DNA of 64,000 bases from Streptomyces sp. M92 (GTDB lineage: Bacteria > Actinomycetota > Actinomycetes > Streptomycetales > Streptomycetaceae), in the NCBI RefSeq assembly GCF_028473745.1, contig NZ_CP101137.1:3906001-3970000 (forward strand). Direction: 5' to 3'. Under the pieces are notes generated by a model, which was given only the letters and a program-made list of their open reading frames with translations, was not told the origin of the DNA and searched no databases. How positions within the stretch are numbered: the stretch's first letter is position 1; each line of letters starts with the position of its first letter. The position numbers and the translations under genes were made by a program. Positions 1 to 8,329 of the stretch are shown here, piece after piece.

Positions 1-465
1 CTCGCCGACGTGCTGTGGCGCACCCGCGCCGAGTGCGCACGGCGGCACGCGCGGTTCGTCGCGGCGGTACGCGCCGGCTGCGCGGGCCCCGTCGCGGACG
101 TGCTGGCCGAGCCGGTCGTCGGCGGCGTGGTGCGCGCCCTGCTGGACCGGGGCGACGGCGTCCGCACCGGGCTCACCCGCCTCGGCTACGGCGAACTGCG
201 CTACCTCGCCCTCGCGCTGGTGCTGTTCACCGGACCCGGCGTGCTGGAGGTCGACCCGGCCGGCGAGGTGCCCGCCGCCCTGCAGACGCTCACCGTCCTC
301 GCCGACGGCTTCGACCGCGGCCTGGACCCGCGGCAGCGGGCGGAACTGCTGCGGCTGGCGGCCCGGATGTGCGACCGCGGGCACATCCGCCTCGTCGCGG
401 CGGTCGCCGACGCCTCCTGGGCGGCCGGGGCGGACGGTGTCACGGTGGTACACCTGGAGCCGTGA
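1..465 (+). CDS. C-terminal part of an SMC/ABC-like ATPase (5' end outside window)
   Basis: The reading frame is open from the first base, so only the last 154 codons are visible; a GTG at base 10 is not a convincing start. The visible part looks like the distal half of an ABC/SMC-type ATPase head: a signature-like stretch GYGELRYLALAL, a Walker B-like LTVLADGFDRGLD, and GHIRLVAAV at the place of the switch histidine. No membrane segment is seen. Its stop overlaps the GTG of the MazG-like gene (GTGA), so the two are translationally coupled. The family name rests on motif order only; the Walker A half is not in the window. Confidence 0.7.
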   Translation, partial: LADVLWRTRAECARRHARFVAAVRAGCAGPVADVLAEPVVGGVVRALLDRGDGVRTGLTRLGYGELRYLALALVLFTGPGVLEVDPAGEVPAALQTLTVLADGFDRGLDPRQRAELLRLAARMCDRGHIRLVAAVADASWAAGADGVTVVHLEP

Positions 466-806
466 CCGATCACCCCCTGGACCTCGCGGCACTGCAGCGC
501 AGGCTGGCCGAGTTCGCGGCCGCGCGGCAGTGGCAGCCGTACCACACCCCCAAGAACCTGGCCGCCGCGCTCAGCGTGGAGGCTTCCGAACTCGTCGAGA
601 TCTTCCAGTGGCTGACGCCCGAGCAGTCGGCCCGCGTCATGAGCGACCCGGACACCGCCCACCGGGTGCGGGACGAGGTCGCCGACGTACTGGCGTACCT
701 GCTCCAGTTCTGCGAGGTGCTGGACGTCGATCCGCTGGCCGCGCTGGAGGCCAAGATCGAGCGGAACGAGCTGCGCTTCCCGGTGCGCGGTGAACCGGAA
801 GGCTGA
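462..806 (+). CDS. MazG-like nucleotide pyrophosphohydrolase
   Basis: A 114-residue single-domain all-alpha NTP pyrophosphohydrolase of the MazG/dUTPase superfamily. Members hydrolyse (often damaged or non-canonical) nucleoside triphosphates to monophosphate and pyrophosphate with Mg2+. The metal-binding pattern is visible: EASELVEIFQW supplies the first acidic helix and DEVADVLAYLLQF the second (ExxE...ExxD). The GTG start is chosen because it overlaps the upstream stop as GTGA and yields the usual N-terminus (a short leader, then LAALQRRLAEFAAARQW). The upstream ATPase is probably co-transcribed. Substrate cannot be told from sequence. Confidence 0.88.
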   Translation: MTDHPLDLAALQRRLAEFAAARQWQPYHTPKNLAAALSVEASELVEIFQWLTPEQSARVMSDPDTAHRVRDEVADVLAYLLQFCEVLDVDPLAALEAKIERNELRFPVRGEPEG

Positions 807-858
807 ACGAGGAGGAGTGTCCAACTCCGCTATCACTCTCCGGAGTCAAGAACGGGCC

Positions 859-970
859 GGAAATCAATTTGTTGTCCGAAGATTTCCACCTTCCTCTAGC
901 TTTTCGTCCCACACGCCTTCACTCTGGGTAGTGGACAACGGAGTTCGGGCGGACGCGCCCTGGGCGCGTC
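859..970 (+). promoter_or_regulatory. Leader/promoter region with inverted repeats before the TTA-containing gene
   Basis: This AT-richer intergenic stretch has GGAAATC (859-865) facing GATTTCC (881-887), GTTGTCC (871-877) facing GGACAAC (933-939), and a tight hairpin GACGCGCC/GGCGCGTC (952-959 and 963-970, loop CTG) about 20 bases before the ATG. The hairpin would lie in the mRNA leader. No regulator is recognised. Confidence 0.35.
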
Positions 971-991
971 GGACAAAGACGGGGGCAGCGC

Positions 992-1462
992 ATGGACGCT
1001 GTGCGGCTCATCGTGACGAGTGGGCGTGCCCTGGCGGCCGGCGGTGAGGTGCCGGACGTCCTGACGGAGGTATGGCAGGTGCAGGCCCTGGCGCAGGCGA
1101 TCGGCAGCCGGCTGGCGGTCTACGGACCACCGGAACTGCGCGGCGAGGCGATCGGGCTGACCGAGCTGGCGGGCCGGGGCTGCGGAGTGCTGCGCACCCC
1201 CGAGCTGGCGCCGGGCGAGCTGCGCGCCGCCCAGCTGACCGAGCTGGGCGACGCCCGCCAGGCGCTGATGCGCCTCGGCACCCTGCTCGGCGAGACCGGC
1301 ATCGCCCTGGTCGGCGTGGCCTGCGCCGCGGACGACGAGGCCACGTACTGGCAGTGCATGGAGGCCATCGACGCGGCGGACGAGTCCCGGGACCGGGTGC
1401 TGGAGATGCTGCGCAAGCTGGCGGACGGGGAAGCGGAGTTACCGGAGCGGGAGGCGGGCTAG
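992..1462 (+). CDS. Conserved actinobacterial protein (DUF6099-like) with a TTA codon
   Basis: A 156-residue cytoplasmic protein, mostly alpha-helical, without a recognisable catalytic motif; it recalls the Streptomyces family DUF6099, though I am only moderately sure of the name. The ATG is preceded by a GGGGG ribosome-binding site. The notable feature is a TTA leucine codon at 1439-1441 (residue 150, seven codons before the stop). In Streptomyces TTA is read by the bldA tRNA, so full-length product should depend on bldA and appear late or during development. It is the only in-frame TTA I noticed in the window. It ends 41 bases from a convergent small gene. Confidence 0.8.
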   Translation: MDAVRLIVTSGRALAAGGEVPDVLTEVWQVQALAQAIGSRLAVYGPPELRGEAIGLTELAGRGCGVLRTPELAPGELRAAQLTELGDARQALMRLGTLLGETGIALVGVACAADDEATYWQCMEAIDAADESRDRVLEMLRKLADGEAELPEREAG

Positions 1463-1502
1463 CCACGCCGCCGGCCACCCGCCCCTCGCACCCGCGTACA
1501 GC

Positions 1503-1679
1503 TCAGTCGGCGCGCCGCTCCTCGCCCGCCGGCCGCCCCGGGTCCCCGGCCGACTGGAGGTCGGCGTCCAGGGCCGACAGGTCCGCGTTCAGCGCCGCCA
1601 TGAGTTCCTCCATCTGCTGGAGCAGCCCCTTGGGCGGGGAATCCGCCCCGTTCTGCTGCGGCACGGTCTCTTCGGACAT
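1503..1679 (-). CDS. Small acidic hypothetical protein (58 aa)
   Basis: A short gene with an unusually good ribosome-binding site (GAGGAGG) before an ATG; a longer in-frame extension to 1739 lacks one. The product is hydrophilic and acidic. Its middle, QQMEELMAALNADLSALDADL, reads as an amphipathic helix with coiled-coil potential, flanked by disordered Pro/Gly/Glu tails. No signal peptide, cysteine pair or GGQ/GGE end (as in Pup) is present. I do not recognise a family; a small structural or regulatory protein is possible. Confidence 0.55.
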   Translation of the reverse strand: MSEETVPQQNGADSPPKGLLQQMEELMAALNADLSALDADLQSAGDPGRPAGEERRAD

Positions 1680-1927
1680 GGCGGCCTCCTCGGCCCCAGC
1701 CCCCACGGGGAGGCCGACACGGTTGACGCACCGGCGCACACGCCCCGGCGCGGATGCCGGACGATCCGGCTCCGCCCCGCCAAACGATCACCGTCCGGCC
1801 CGGTCACTGGCCCTGCCGCGCACCGGGCCCGCGGTTGACGCGAATTCACCCCCCGGAGGCCGGGAAGCACCCCCGGGGTACCCGGAGCCGGTGCGGCGCA
1901 CCCGCGCCGAGCGGGCAGGATGGAGAC

Positions 1928-2851
1928 ATGGATCTCCGTATCTTCACCGAGCCCCAGCAGGGGGCCACCTACGACACCTTGCTCACCGTCGCCAAGGCCA
2001 CCGAGGACCTCGGCTTCGACGCCTTCTTCCGCAGCGACCACTACCTCCGCATGGGCTCCGTGGACGGCCTCCCCGGCCCCACCGACGCCTGGATCACCCT
2101 GGCCGGCCTCGCCCGCGAGACCAAGCGCATCCGGCTCGGCACCCTCATGACCGCCGGCACCTTCCGGCTGCCCGGTGTCCTCGCCATCCAGGTCGCCCAG
2201 GTCGACCAGATGTCCGGCGGCCGCGTCGAGCTGGGCCTGGGCGCGGGCTGGTTCGAGGAGGAGCACAAGGCGTACGGCATCCCCTTCCCGAAGGAGAAGT
2301 TCGCGCGCCTGGAGGAGCAGCTGGAGATCGTCACCGGGCTGTGGGGCACCGAGACGGGCAAGACCTTCGACTTCCACGGCAAGTTCTACGACCTCACCGA
2401 GTCGCCCGCGCTGCCCAAGCCCGCGCAGGCGAAGGTTCCGGTGCTCATCGGCGGCCACGGTGCCACCCGCACCCCGCGCCTCGCCGCGCGGTACGCCGAC
2501 GAGTTCAACATCCCCTTCGCCTCGGTCGAGGACACCGAGCGCCAGTTCGGCCGGGTGCGGGCAGCCGCCGCGGAAGCCGGCCGCCCGGCCGACGCCCTCA
2601 CCTACTCCAACGCCCTGGTCGCCTGCGTCGGCAAGGACGACGCCGAGGTCGCCCGCCGCGCCGCCGTCATCGGCCGCGAGGTCGACGAACTGAAGGCCAA
2701 CGGACTGGCGGGCTCCCCGGCCGAGGTCGTTGACAAGATCGGCCGGTACGCGGCGGTCGGCGCCCGGCGGATCTACCTCCAGATCCTGGACCTCGACGAC
2801 CTGGACCACCTGGAGCTGATCTCCTCCCAGGTCCAGTCCCAGCTGGCCTGA
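1928..2851 (+). CDS. LLM-class F420-dependent oxidoreductase
   Basis: A 307-residue TIM-barrel oxidoreductase of the luciferase-like monooxygenase superfamily, F420-using branch. Family hallmarks are in order: N-terminal beta-strand DLRIFTEPQ, the GFDAFFRSDHYL segment, RLGTLMTAGTFRLPGVLA, the flavin-phosphate-binding SGGRVELGLGAGW, and VPVLIGGHGATRTPRLAARYAD near the C-terminus. Such enzymes use reduced F420 or FMN to reduce or oxidise carbonyl or enoyl substrates; the substrate is unknown. The ATG at 1928 gives the canonical length; upstream in-frame codons are low-complexity. It stands alone and is followed by a GC-rich hairpin. Confidence 0.9.
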   Translation: MDLRIFTEPQQGATYDTLLTVAKATEDLGFDAFFRSDHYLRMGSVDGLPGPTDAWITLAGLARETKRIRLGTLMTAGTFRLPGVLAIQVAQVDQMSGGRVELGLGAGWFEEEHKAYGIPFPKEKFARLEEQLEIVTGLWGTETGKTFDFHGKFYDLTESPALPKPAQAKVPVLIGGHGATRTPRLAARYADEFNIPFASVEDTERQFGRVRAAAAEAGRPADALTYSNALVACVGKDDAEVARRAAVIGREVDELKANGLAGSPAEVVDKIGRYAAVGARRIYLQILDLDDLDHLELISSQVQSQLA

Positions 2852-2919
2852 GACAGCCGTCCGAATAACCGAAGGCGCCGGTCACCCGCCCTGTGCGATG
2901 GTGTGACGGTCGTCCCGCC

Positions 2920-2951
2920 GGAGCCCCCGGGGAAAGCCGCCCGGGGGCTCC
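2920..2951. terminator. GC-rich hairpin, probable terminator
   Basis: A perfect 12-bp stem GGAGCCCCCGGG/CCCGGGGGCTCC with an 8-base loop lies 69 bases after the oxidoreductase stop and 50 before hen1. It lacks a T tract, as is usual in Streptomyces, and separates the two transcription units. Confidence 0.7.
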
Positions 2952-3000
2952 CGCACGTAGGACGCTCTTTCACATCCACCCAGCCGGAGAGGCCCTCCGC

Positions 3001-4497
3001 ATGTTCCTGACCCTCACCACCACCGGTACTCCCGACCGCCCCGCGACCGACCTCGGTTTCCTGCTGCACAAGCATCCCGACAAGGCGCAGGCGTTCTCCA
3101 CCTCCTTCGGCACGGCCCACGTGCTCTACCCGGAGGCGGAGGAGCAGCGCTGCACGGCGGCGCTGCTGCTGGAGGTCGACGCGGTGGCGCTGGTCCGGCG
3201 CGGCAAGGGCAAGGGCCGCGGCGGCGCCCCGGACGCGGCCCTCGCGCAGTACGTCAACGACCGCCCGTACGCGGCCTCCTCGCTCCTCGCCGTGGCGCTG
3301 AGCAACGTCTTCTCCAGCGCGATGCGCGGCGTGTGCAAGTCCCGCCCCGAGCGCGCGGCCGAGCCGCTGCCGCTGCGCGTCCAGACCCCGGCGCTGCCTG
3401 CCCGCGGCGGCCCCGACCTCGTACGGCGCCTGTTCGAACCGCTCGGCTGGACGGTCACCGTCGAGCCCCTCCCCCTGGACACCGATTTCCCCGAGTGGGG
3501 CGACTCCCGCTACGTCCGCCTCGAACTGGAGTCCGCGGCCAACACCCTCGCCGAGACCCTGCGCCACCTGTACGTCCTGCTGCCGGTGCTCGACGACGCC
3601 AAGCACTACTGGGTCGCCCCGGACGAGGTCGACAAGCTGCTGCGGGCCGGCGAGGGCTGGCTGCCGGGCCACCCGGAGCAGAAGCTGATCACCAGCCGCT
3701 ACCTGTCCCGCCGCTGGTCGCTGACCCGTGAGGCGATGGACCGGCTGGAGCTGCTCCGGCTCGCCGAGACCGACGACAGCGACGTCGAGGAGATCGACAA
3801 CGCCGTCGCGGCCGAGGCCGAGCAGGAGGAGAAGCCGACCCCGCTCGCCGTCCAGCGCCGCGAGGCGATCCTCACCGCGCTGCGGGACGGCGCCGCCGCC
3901 CGCGTCCTCGACCTCGGCTGCGGCGAGGGCCACCTGGTGCGCGAGCTGCTCAAGGAGCCGCGTTTCACGGAGGTCGTCGGCGTGGACGTGTCGGTGCGCG
4001 CGCTCACCATCGCCTCCCGGCGGCTCAAGCTGGACCGCATGGGCGAGCGGCAGGCCGCGCGCGTCCAGCTCTTCCAGGGCTCCCTCGCCTACACCGACAA
4101 GCGCCTGGGAGGCTACGACGCCGCCGTGCTCAGCGAGGTGATCGAGCACCTCGACCTGCCGAGGCTGCCCGCCCTGGAGTACTCCGTCTTCGGCTCCGCC
4201 CGCCCGCGCACCGTCGTCGTCACCACCCCCAACGTCGAGTACAACGTGCGCTGGGAGACCCTCCCGGCCGGCCACGTCCGCCACCGCGACCACCGCTTCG
4301 AGTGGACCCGCGAGGAGTTCCGCACCTGGGCGGGCGCGGTCGCCGAACGCTACGGGTACGCCGTCGAGTTCCGCCCCGTCGGCCCCGACGACCCCGAGGT
4401 GGGCCCGCCCACGCAGCTGGCCCTCTTCACCCTGACCACGACCACCGCCGCGACCACCACCGCGAGCTCGACCGAGAAGGAGGCGAAGGCCGCATGA
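3001..4497 (+). CDS. hen1: Bacterial Hen1, 3'-terminal RNA ribose 2'-O-methyltransferase
   Basis: A 498-residue bacterial Hen1. It methylates the 2'-OH of the 3'-terminal ribose at the break site of cleaved RNA before Pnkp seals it, making the repaired RNA resistant to re-cleavage by the same ribotoxin. Residues 1 to about 240 form the Hen1 N-terminal domain, which works with the Pnkp ligase. The C-terminal methyltransferase has the SAM loop VLDLGCGEGH (302-311), metal ligands E379, E382 and H383 in EVIEHLD, and a histidine cluster at 425-431 (HVRHRDH). The last 15 codons are a Thr/Ala tail. Its stop overlaps the start of pnkp (ATGA), so the pair is one operon. Confidence 0.95.
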   Translation: MFLTLTTTGTPDRPATDLGFLLHKHPDKAQAFSTSFGTAHVLYPEAEEQRCTAALLLEVDAVALVRRGKGKGRGGAPDAALAQYVNDRPYAASSLLAVALSNVFSSAMRGVCKSRPERAAEPLPLRVQTPALPARGGPDLVRRLFEPLGWTVTVEPLPLDTDFPEWGDSRYVRLELESAANTLAETLRHLYVLLPVLDDAKHYWVAPDEVDKLLRAGEGWLPGHPEQKLITSRYLSRRWSLTREAMDRLELLRLAETDDSDVEEIDNAVAAEAEQEEKPTPLAVQRREAILTALRDGAAARVLDLGCGEGHLVRELLKEPRFTEVVGVDVSVRALTIASRRLKLDRMGERQAARVQLFQGSLAYTDKRLGGYDAAVLSEVIEHLDLPRLPALEYSVFGSARPRTVVVTTPNVEYNVRWETLPAGHVRHRDHRFEWTREEFRTWAGAVAERYGYAVEFRPVGPDDPEVGPPTQLALFTLTTTTAATTTASSTEKEAKAA

Positions 4498-7091
4498 CCA
4501 CCACCGGCGACACCACCGCCACCCCCGCCCGGGGCCGTGCCCTGCCGGTCACCGACCTCTCCCTCGTCGTGCTGATCGGCGCCTCCGGCTCCGGCAAGTC
4601 CACCTTCGCCCGGCGCCACTTCAAGCCCACCGAGGTCATCTCCTCGGACTTCTGCCGGGGCCTGGTCTCCGACGACGAGAACGACCAGAGCGCCAGCCGG
4701 GACGCCTTCGACGTCCTGCACTACATCGCAGGCAAGCGCCTCGCCGCCGGCCGCCGCACCGTCGTCGACGCGACCAACGTGCAGCAGGACGCCCGCCGCC
4801 AGCTGATCGAGCTGGCCCGCACGCACGACGTCCTGCCCATCGCCGTCGTCCTCGACGTCCCCGAGCAGGTGTGCGCCGAGCGCAACGCCACCCGCACCGA
4901 CCGCGCCGACATGCCCCGCCGGGTCATCCAGCGCCACACCCGCGAACTCCGCCGCTCCCTGCGCCACCTGGAGCGCGAGGGCTTCCGCAAGGTGCACGTG
5001 CTGCGCGGTGCCGAGGACGTCGAGCACGCCACCGTCGTCACCGAGAAGCGGTACAACGACCTCACCCACCTCACCGGCCCCTTCGACATCGTCGGCGACA
5101 TCCACGGCTGCGCGTCCGAGCTGGAGACCCTGCTCGGCAGGCTCGGCTACACCGACGGCGTCCACCCCGAGGGCCGCACCGCCGTCTTCGTCGGCGACCT
5201 GGTCGACCGCGGCCCGGACAGCCCCGGCGTCCTGCGCCGTGTGATGTCCATGGTCAAGTCGGGCAACGCCCTGTGCGTACCCGGCAACCACGAGAACAAG
5301 TACGGCCGCCACCTGCGCGGCCGCAAGGTCCAGCACACCCACGGACTCGCCGAGACGATCGCGCAGATGGAGGGCGAGAGCGAGGAGTTCCGCACCGAGG
5401 TGCGCGAGTTCATCGACGGCCTGGTCAGCCACTACGTCCTCGACGGCGGCAAGCTGGTGGTCTGCCACGCGGGCCTGCCCGAGAAGTACCACGGCCGCAC
5501 CTCCGGCCGGGTCCGCAGCCACGCCCTGTACGGCGACACCACCGGCGAGACCGACGAGTTCGGGCTGCCGGTGCGCTATCCGTGGGCCGAGGACTACCGG
5601 GGCCGCGCCGCCGTCGTCTACGGCCACACCCCGGTCCCCGAGGCGACCTGGCTCAACAACACCATCTGCCTGGACACCGGCGCCGTCTTCGGCGGCAAGC
5701 TCACCGCGCTGCGCTGGCCGGAGCGCGAGCTGGTCGACGTACCGGCCGAGCGGGTCTGGTACGAGCCGGCCAAGCCGCTGCGCACCGAGGCGCCCGGCGG
5801 ACACGACGGCCGCCCGCTCGACCTGGCCGACGTGCACGGCCGCCGGGTGGTGGAGACCCGGCACGCGGGCCGGATCACCGTGCGCGAGGAGAACGCGGCT
5901 GCTGCCCTGGAGGTGATGAGCCGCTTCGCGACCGACCCCCGGCTGCTGCCGTACCTCCCGCCGACCATGGCGCCGACCGCCACCTCCGGCGTGGACGGCT
6001 ACCTGGAGCACCCCGAGGAGGCCTTCGCGCAGTACGCGGCGGACGGTGTGGCGCGGGTCGTGTGCGAGGAGAAGCACATGGGATCGCGGGCGGTGGCGCT
6101 GGTCTGCCGCGACGCGGAGGCGGCCCGCACCCGCTTCGGCGGTGGGGGTAGCTCCCGCTCGAGCGCAGCCGAGAGTGGGGGAGGCCCCACCGGCTCCCTC
6201 TACACCCGTACCGGCCGTCCCTTCCTCGACGACGCCCCGGTCACCGAGGCGATTCTGGACCGGCTGCGCACCGCGATCGGCGAGGCCGGCCTGTGGGACG
6301 AACTGGCCACCGACTGGCTGCTCCTCGACACCGAGCTGATGCCCTGGTCGCTGAAGGCCGCCGGGCTGCTCCGCTCCCAGTACGCCGCCGTGGGCGCCGC
6401 CTCCGGCGCGGTGTTCCCGGGTGCGCTGGCCGCCCTGGAGGGCGCCGCCGCGCGCGGCGTCGAGGTGAAGGACCTCCTCGACCGCCAGCGCGAACGGGCG
6501 GCCGACGCCGCCGCGTTCACCGACGCCTACCGGCGCTACTGCTGGCCCACCGACGGCCTGGACGGCGTCCACCTGGCCCCGTTCCAGATCCTCGCCGTCC
6601 AGGGCCGCAGCCTGGCCGCCGTGCCGCACGACGAGCAGCTGGCCCTGATCGACCGGATGGTCGAGCACGACGGCAGCGGCCTGCTGCGCACCACCCGGCG
6701 GCTGTACGTCGACACCGCCGACCCCGAGTCGGTGCGCGCCGGCGTCGACTGGTGGCTGGAGATGACCGGCCGCGGCGGCGAGGGCATGGTCGTCAAGCCG
6801 GTCGGCGCGCTGGTGCGGGACGGCAAGGGCCGTCTGGTGCAGCCCGGCATCAAGTGCCGGGGCCGGGAGTACCTGCGGATCATCTACGGCCCCGAGTACA
6901 CGCGCCCGGACAACCTCGCCCGGCTGCGCCAGCGGTTCCTGGGCCACAAGCGGTCCCTGGCGATCCGCGAGTACGCCCTCGGCCTGGAGGCCCTGGACCG
7001 CATGGCGGACGGCGAGCCGCTGTGGCGGGTGCACGAGGCGGTGTTCGGGGTGCTGGCGCTGGAGTCGGAGCCCGTCGACCCGAGGCTCTAG
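4494..7091 (+). CDS. pnkp: Polynucleotide kinase-phosphatase (Pnkp) with C-terminal ligase-type domain
   Basis: An 865-residue RNA end-healing enzyme. Domains in order: 5'-kinase with Walker A GASGSGKST (29-37, K35); binuclear metallophosphatase (D202-I-H204, D235 in GDLVDRG, N265-H266 in GNHEN); and a ligase-like adenylyltransferase whose nucleophile is K527 in EEKHMGS. With Hen1, encoded just upstream and overlapping by 4 bases, it heals, marks and seals broken RNA. Residues 550-566 (GGG, Ser/Arg/Ala-rich, GGGPT) lie close behind the nucleophile strand; they are encoded by a 51-base palindromic repeat and are unlike the rest of the protein. All three active sites look intact, so activity probably survives. 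Confidence 0.95.
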   Translation: MTTTGDTTATPARGRALPVTDLSLVVLIGASGSGKSTFARRHFKPTEVISSDFCRGLVSDDENDQSASRDAFDVLHYIAGKRLAAGRRTVVDATNVQQDARRQLIELARTHDVLPIAVVLDVPEQVCAERNATRTDRADMPRRVIQRHTRELRRSLRHLEREGFRKVHVLRGAEDVEHATVVTEKRYNDLTHLTGPFDIVGDIHGCASELETLLGRLGYTDGVHPEGRTAVFVGDLVDRGPDSPGVLRRVMSMVKSGNALCVPGNHENKYGRHLRGRKVQHTHGLAETIAQMEGESEEFRTEVREFIDGLVSHYVLDGGKLVVCHAGLPEKYHGRTSGRVRSHALYGDTTGETDEFGLPVRYPWAEDYRGRAAVVYGHTPVPEATWLNNTICLDTGAVFGGKLTALRWPERELVDVPAERVWYEPAKPLRTEAPGGHDGRPLDLADVHGRRVVETRHAGRITVREENAAAALEVMSRFATDPRLLPYLPPTMAPTATSGVDGYLEHPEEAFAQYAADGVARVVCEEKHMGSRAVALVCRDAEAARTRFGGGGSSRSSAAESGGGPTGSLYTRTGRPFLDDAPVTEAILDRLRTAIGEAGLWDELATDWLLLDTELMPWSLKAAGLLRSQYAAVGAASGAVFPGALAALEGAAARGVEVKDLLDRQRERAADAAAFTDAYRRYCWPTDGLDGVHLAPFQILAVQGRSLAAVPHDEQLALIDRMVEHDGSGLLRTTRRLYVDTADPESVRAGVDWWLEMTGRGGEGMVVKPVGALVRDGKGRLVQPGIKCRGREYLRIIYGPEYTRPDNLARLRQRFLGHKRSLAIREYALGLEALDRMADGEPLWRVHEAVFGVLALESEPVDPRL
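6141..6191. repeat. 51-bp palindromic element inserted in frame in pnkp
   Basis: The element starts and ends on codon boundaries and is bounded by perfect 7-bp inverted ends GGTGGGG/CCCCACC, with an internal AGCTCCCGCTCGAGCG arm and a GAGAGTGGGGGAG arm. It resembles, from memory, a dispersed GC-rich imperfect palindrome common between Streptomyces genes. At 17 codons it preserves the reading frame. Confidence 0.75.
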
Positions 7092-7139
7092 CTGTATCGA
7101 TCACGAGCGTTGTCAACGCCGGCGAGGCTTGATCATGGC

Positions 7140-7192
7140 GAAGACCTCCGGTGTGGTGGAGCTGTCCAGGACTGCACCGCACGGAGGTCTTC
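7140..7192. repeat. Inverted repeat just before the transposase remnant
   Basis: GAAGACCTCCG (7140-7150) and CGGAGGTCTTC (7182-7192) form a perfect 11-bp inverted repeat with a 31-base spacer, ending one base before the transposase GTG. It may be the terminal or subterminal repeat of the insertion sequence or its operator; a matching right end was not found. Confidence 0.5.
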
Positions 7193-7984
7193 GTGTCCCA
7201 CCGTAATGCCCGGCTGACTGTTCATGGCAGGCGACTGCTCGTCGAGCGTGTCCGCACTGGCCGTCCCGTCGCGCACGTCGCAGTCGGGACGGGCATCTCG
7301 CGCGTCACGGCCCACAGGTGGGTTCACCGCTGGAGGCCCGAAGGCGAGCAAGGGCTGCACGACCGCTCGAGCCGGCCCCTGACGACACCGCACCGCACCC
7401 CGGCGGCGACCGAGGCCCAGGTATGCCGGCTCCGCCGGGACCGCAAGCTCGGGCCAGCACGCCTCGGCCCGGTCCTGGGCCTGCCCGCCTCGACCACCCA
7501 CCGGATCCTGACCCGCCACGGGCTGAACCGTCTGGCCTTCCTGGACCGGCCCACCGGAGAGACCATCCGCCGCTACGCACGCGACCGGCCCGGCGAACTC
7601 GTCCACGTCGACGTCAGGAAACCCGCCGGATCCCCGACGGCGGCGGCCACAAGGCCCTGGGCCGCCAAGTCGGCCGCGCCACCCGCGGCAACATGGGCTT
7701 CGACTACATCCACTCCGCCGTCGACGACCACACCCGTCTCGCCTACAGCGAGGTCCACGGCGACGAGAAGGCCTCCACCTGCGCCGCCTTCCTCCGCCGG
7801 GCCGCCGCCTTCCTCACCGCCCGCGGCATCGACCGCGTCGAACGAGTCCTGACCGGCAACGTCTGGCCCTACCGCAAGAGCTTCGCCTGACGCAACGCCC
7901 TGACCGGCCTCGGCGCGGCCGGTGAACTCACCCGCGCCTACCGGCCGCAGACCAACGGCAACGTCGAACGCTACAACCGCACCC
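7193..7984 (+). pseudogene. Degenerate IS481-type transposase
   Basis: The remnant starts with GTG and reads VSHRNARLTVHGR, followed by a helix-turn-helix (VAVGTGISRVTAHRWV). The frame runs to the first catalytic Asp (ELVHVDV). Around 7615-7632 it shifts, and the match continues in another frame (PDGGGHKALGRQVG, GFDYIHSAVDDHTRLAYSE). A TGA follows at 7888-7890, and the match resumes as RAYRPQTNGNVERYNRTL, which holds the last catalytic Glu. The second catalytic Asp, normally in TDNG, reads TGN. A frameshift, a stop and a lost catalytic residue make this a dead gene; similarity ends near 7984. Confidence 0.85.
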
Positions 7985-8329
7985 TGCCACATCACCACGC
8001 TGACCACCGTCACGGGAGAGGCCAACACGCCCATGTCCGGCGGGACTTCGACCGGACCCGCCGACCGCCCCTGGCTCACCGCCGCACGCCGCCACCGGCG
8101 CAGCGAGTGCGAATCGCTCCGATGCCGCTGTGGCCCCCGGCGGCTGGGCGGCGGTGCCGGGCCCGGCGTGGGACGCGGCGTGCGGCCGGGCAGCGGGCGG
8201 AGTGCGCCGCGGTTCGGCGGTGGGTGCGCGCCGTTGCCGGGCCCGCCCGGCAGCGTGGTGTCCGGCGGTACGTGGTTGATGCCATGCGTTCCGGAGAAGC
8301 GGGCGCTGCCCCCGGTGCGGGGCAGCGGC
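7985..8329. other. Gene-free stretch after the IS remnant
   Basis: Beyond the last recognisable transposase codons the sequence is GC-rich and I see no gene, hairpin or right-hand insertion-sequence end. It may be the eroded tail of the element plus old flanking DNA. Confidence 0.5.

Noticed and set aside
1503..1679. Small acidic gene as prokaryotic ubiquitin-like protein (Pup)
   Set aside because: Similar size and acidity, but no C-terminal GGQ/GGE and no proteasome genes nearby.
4350..7034. Very long open frame antisense to hen1/pnkp
   Set aside because: Val/Ala/Gly-rich composition, no motif and no ribosome-binding site; it follows from the GC-rich codon bias of the real genes.
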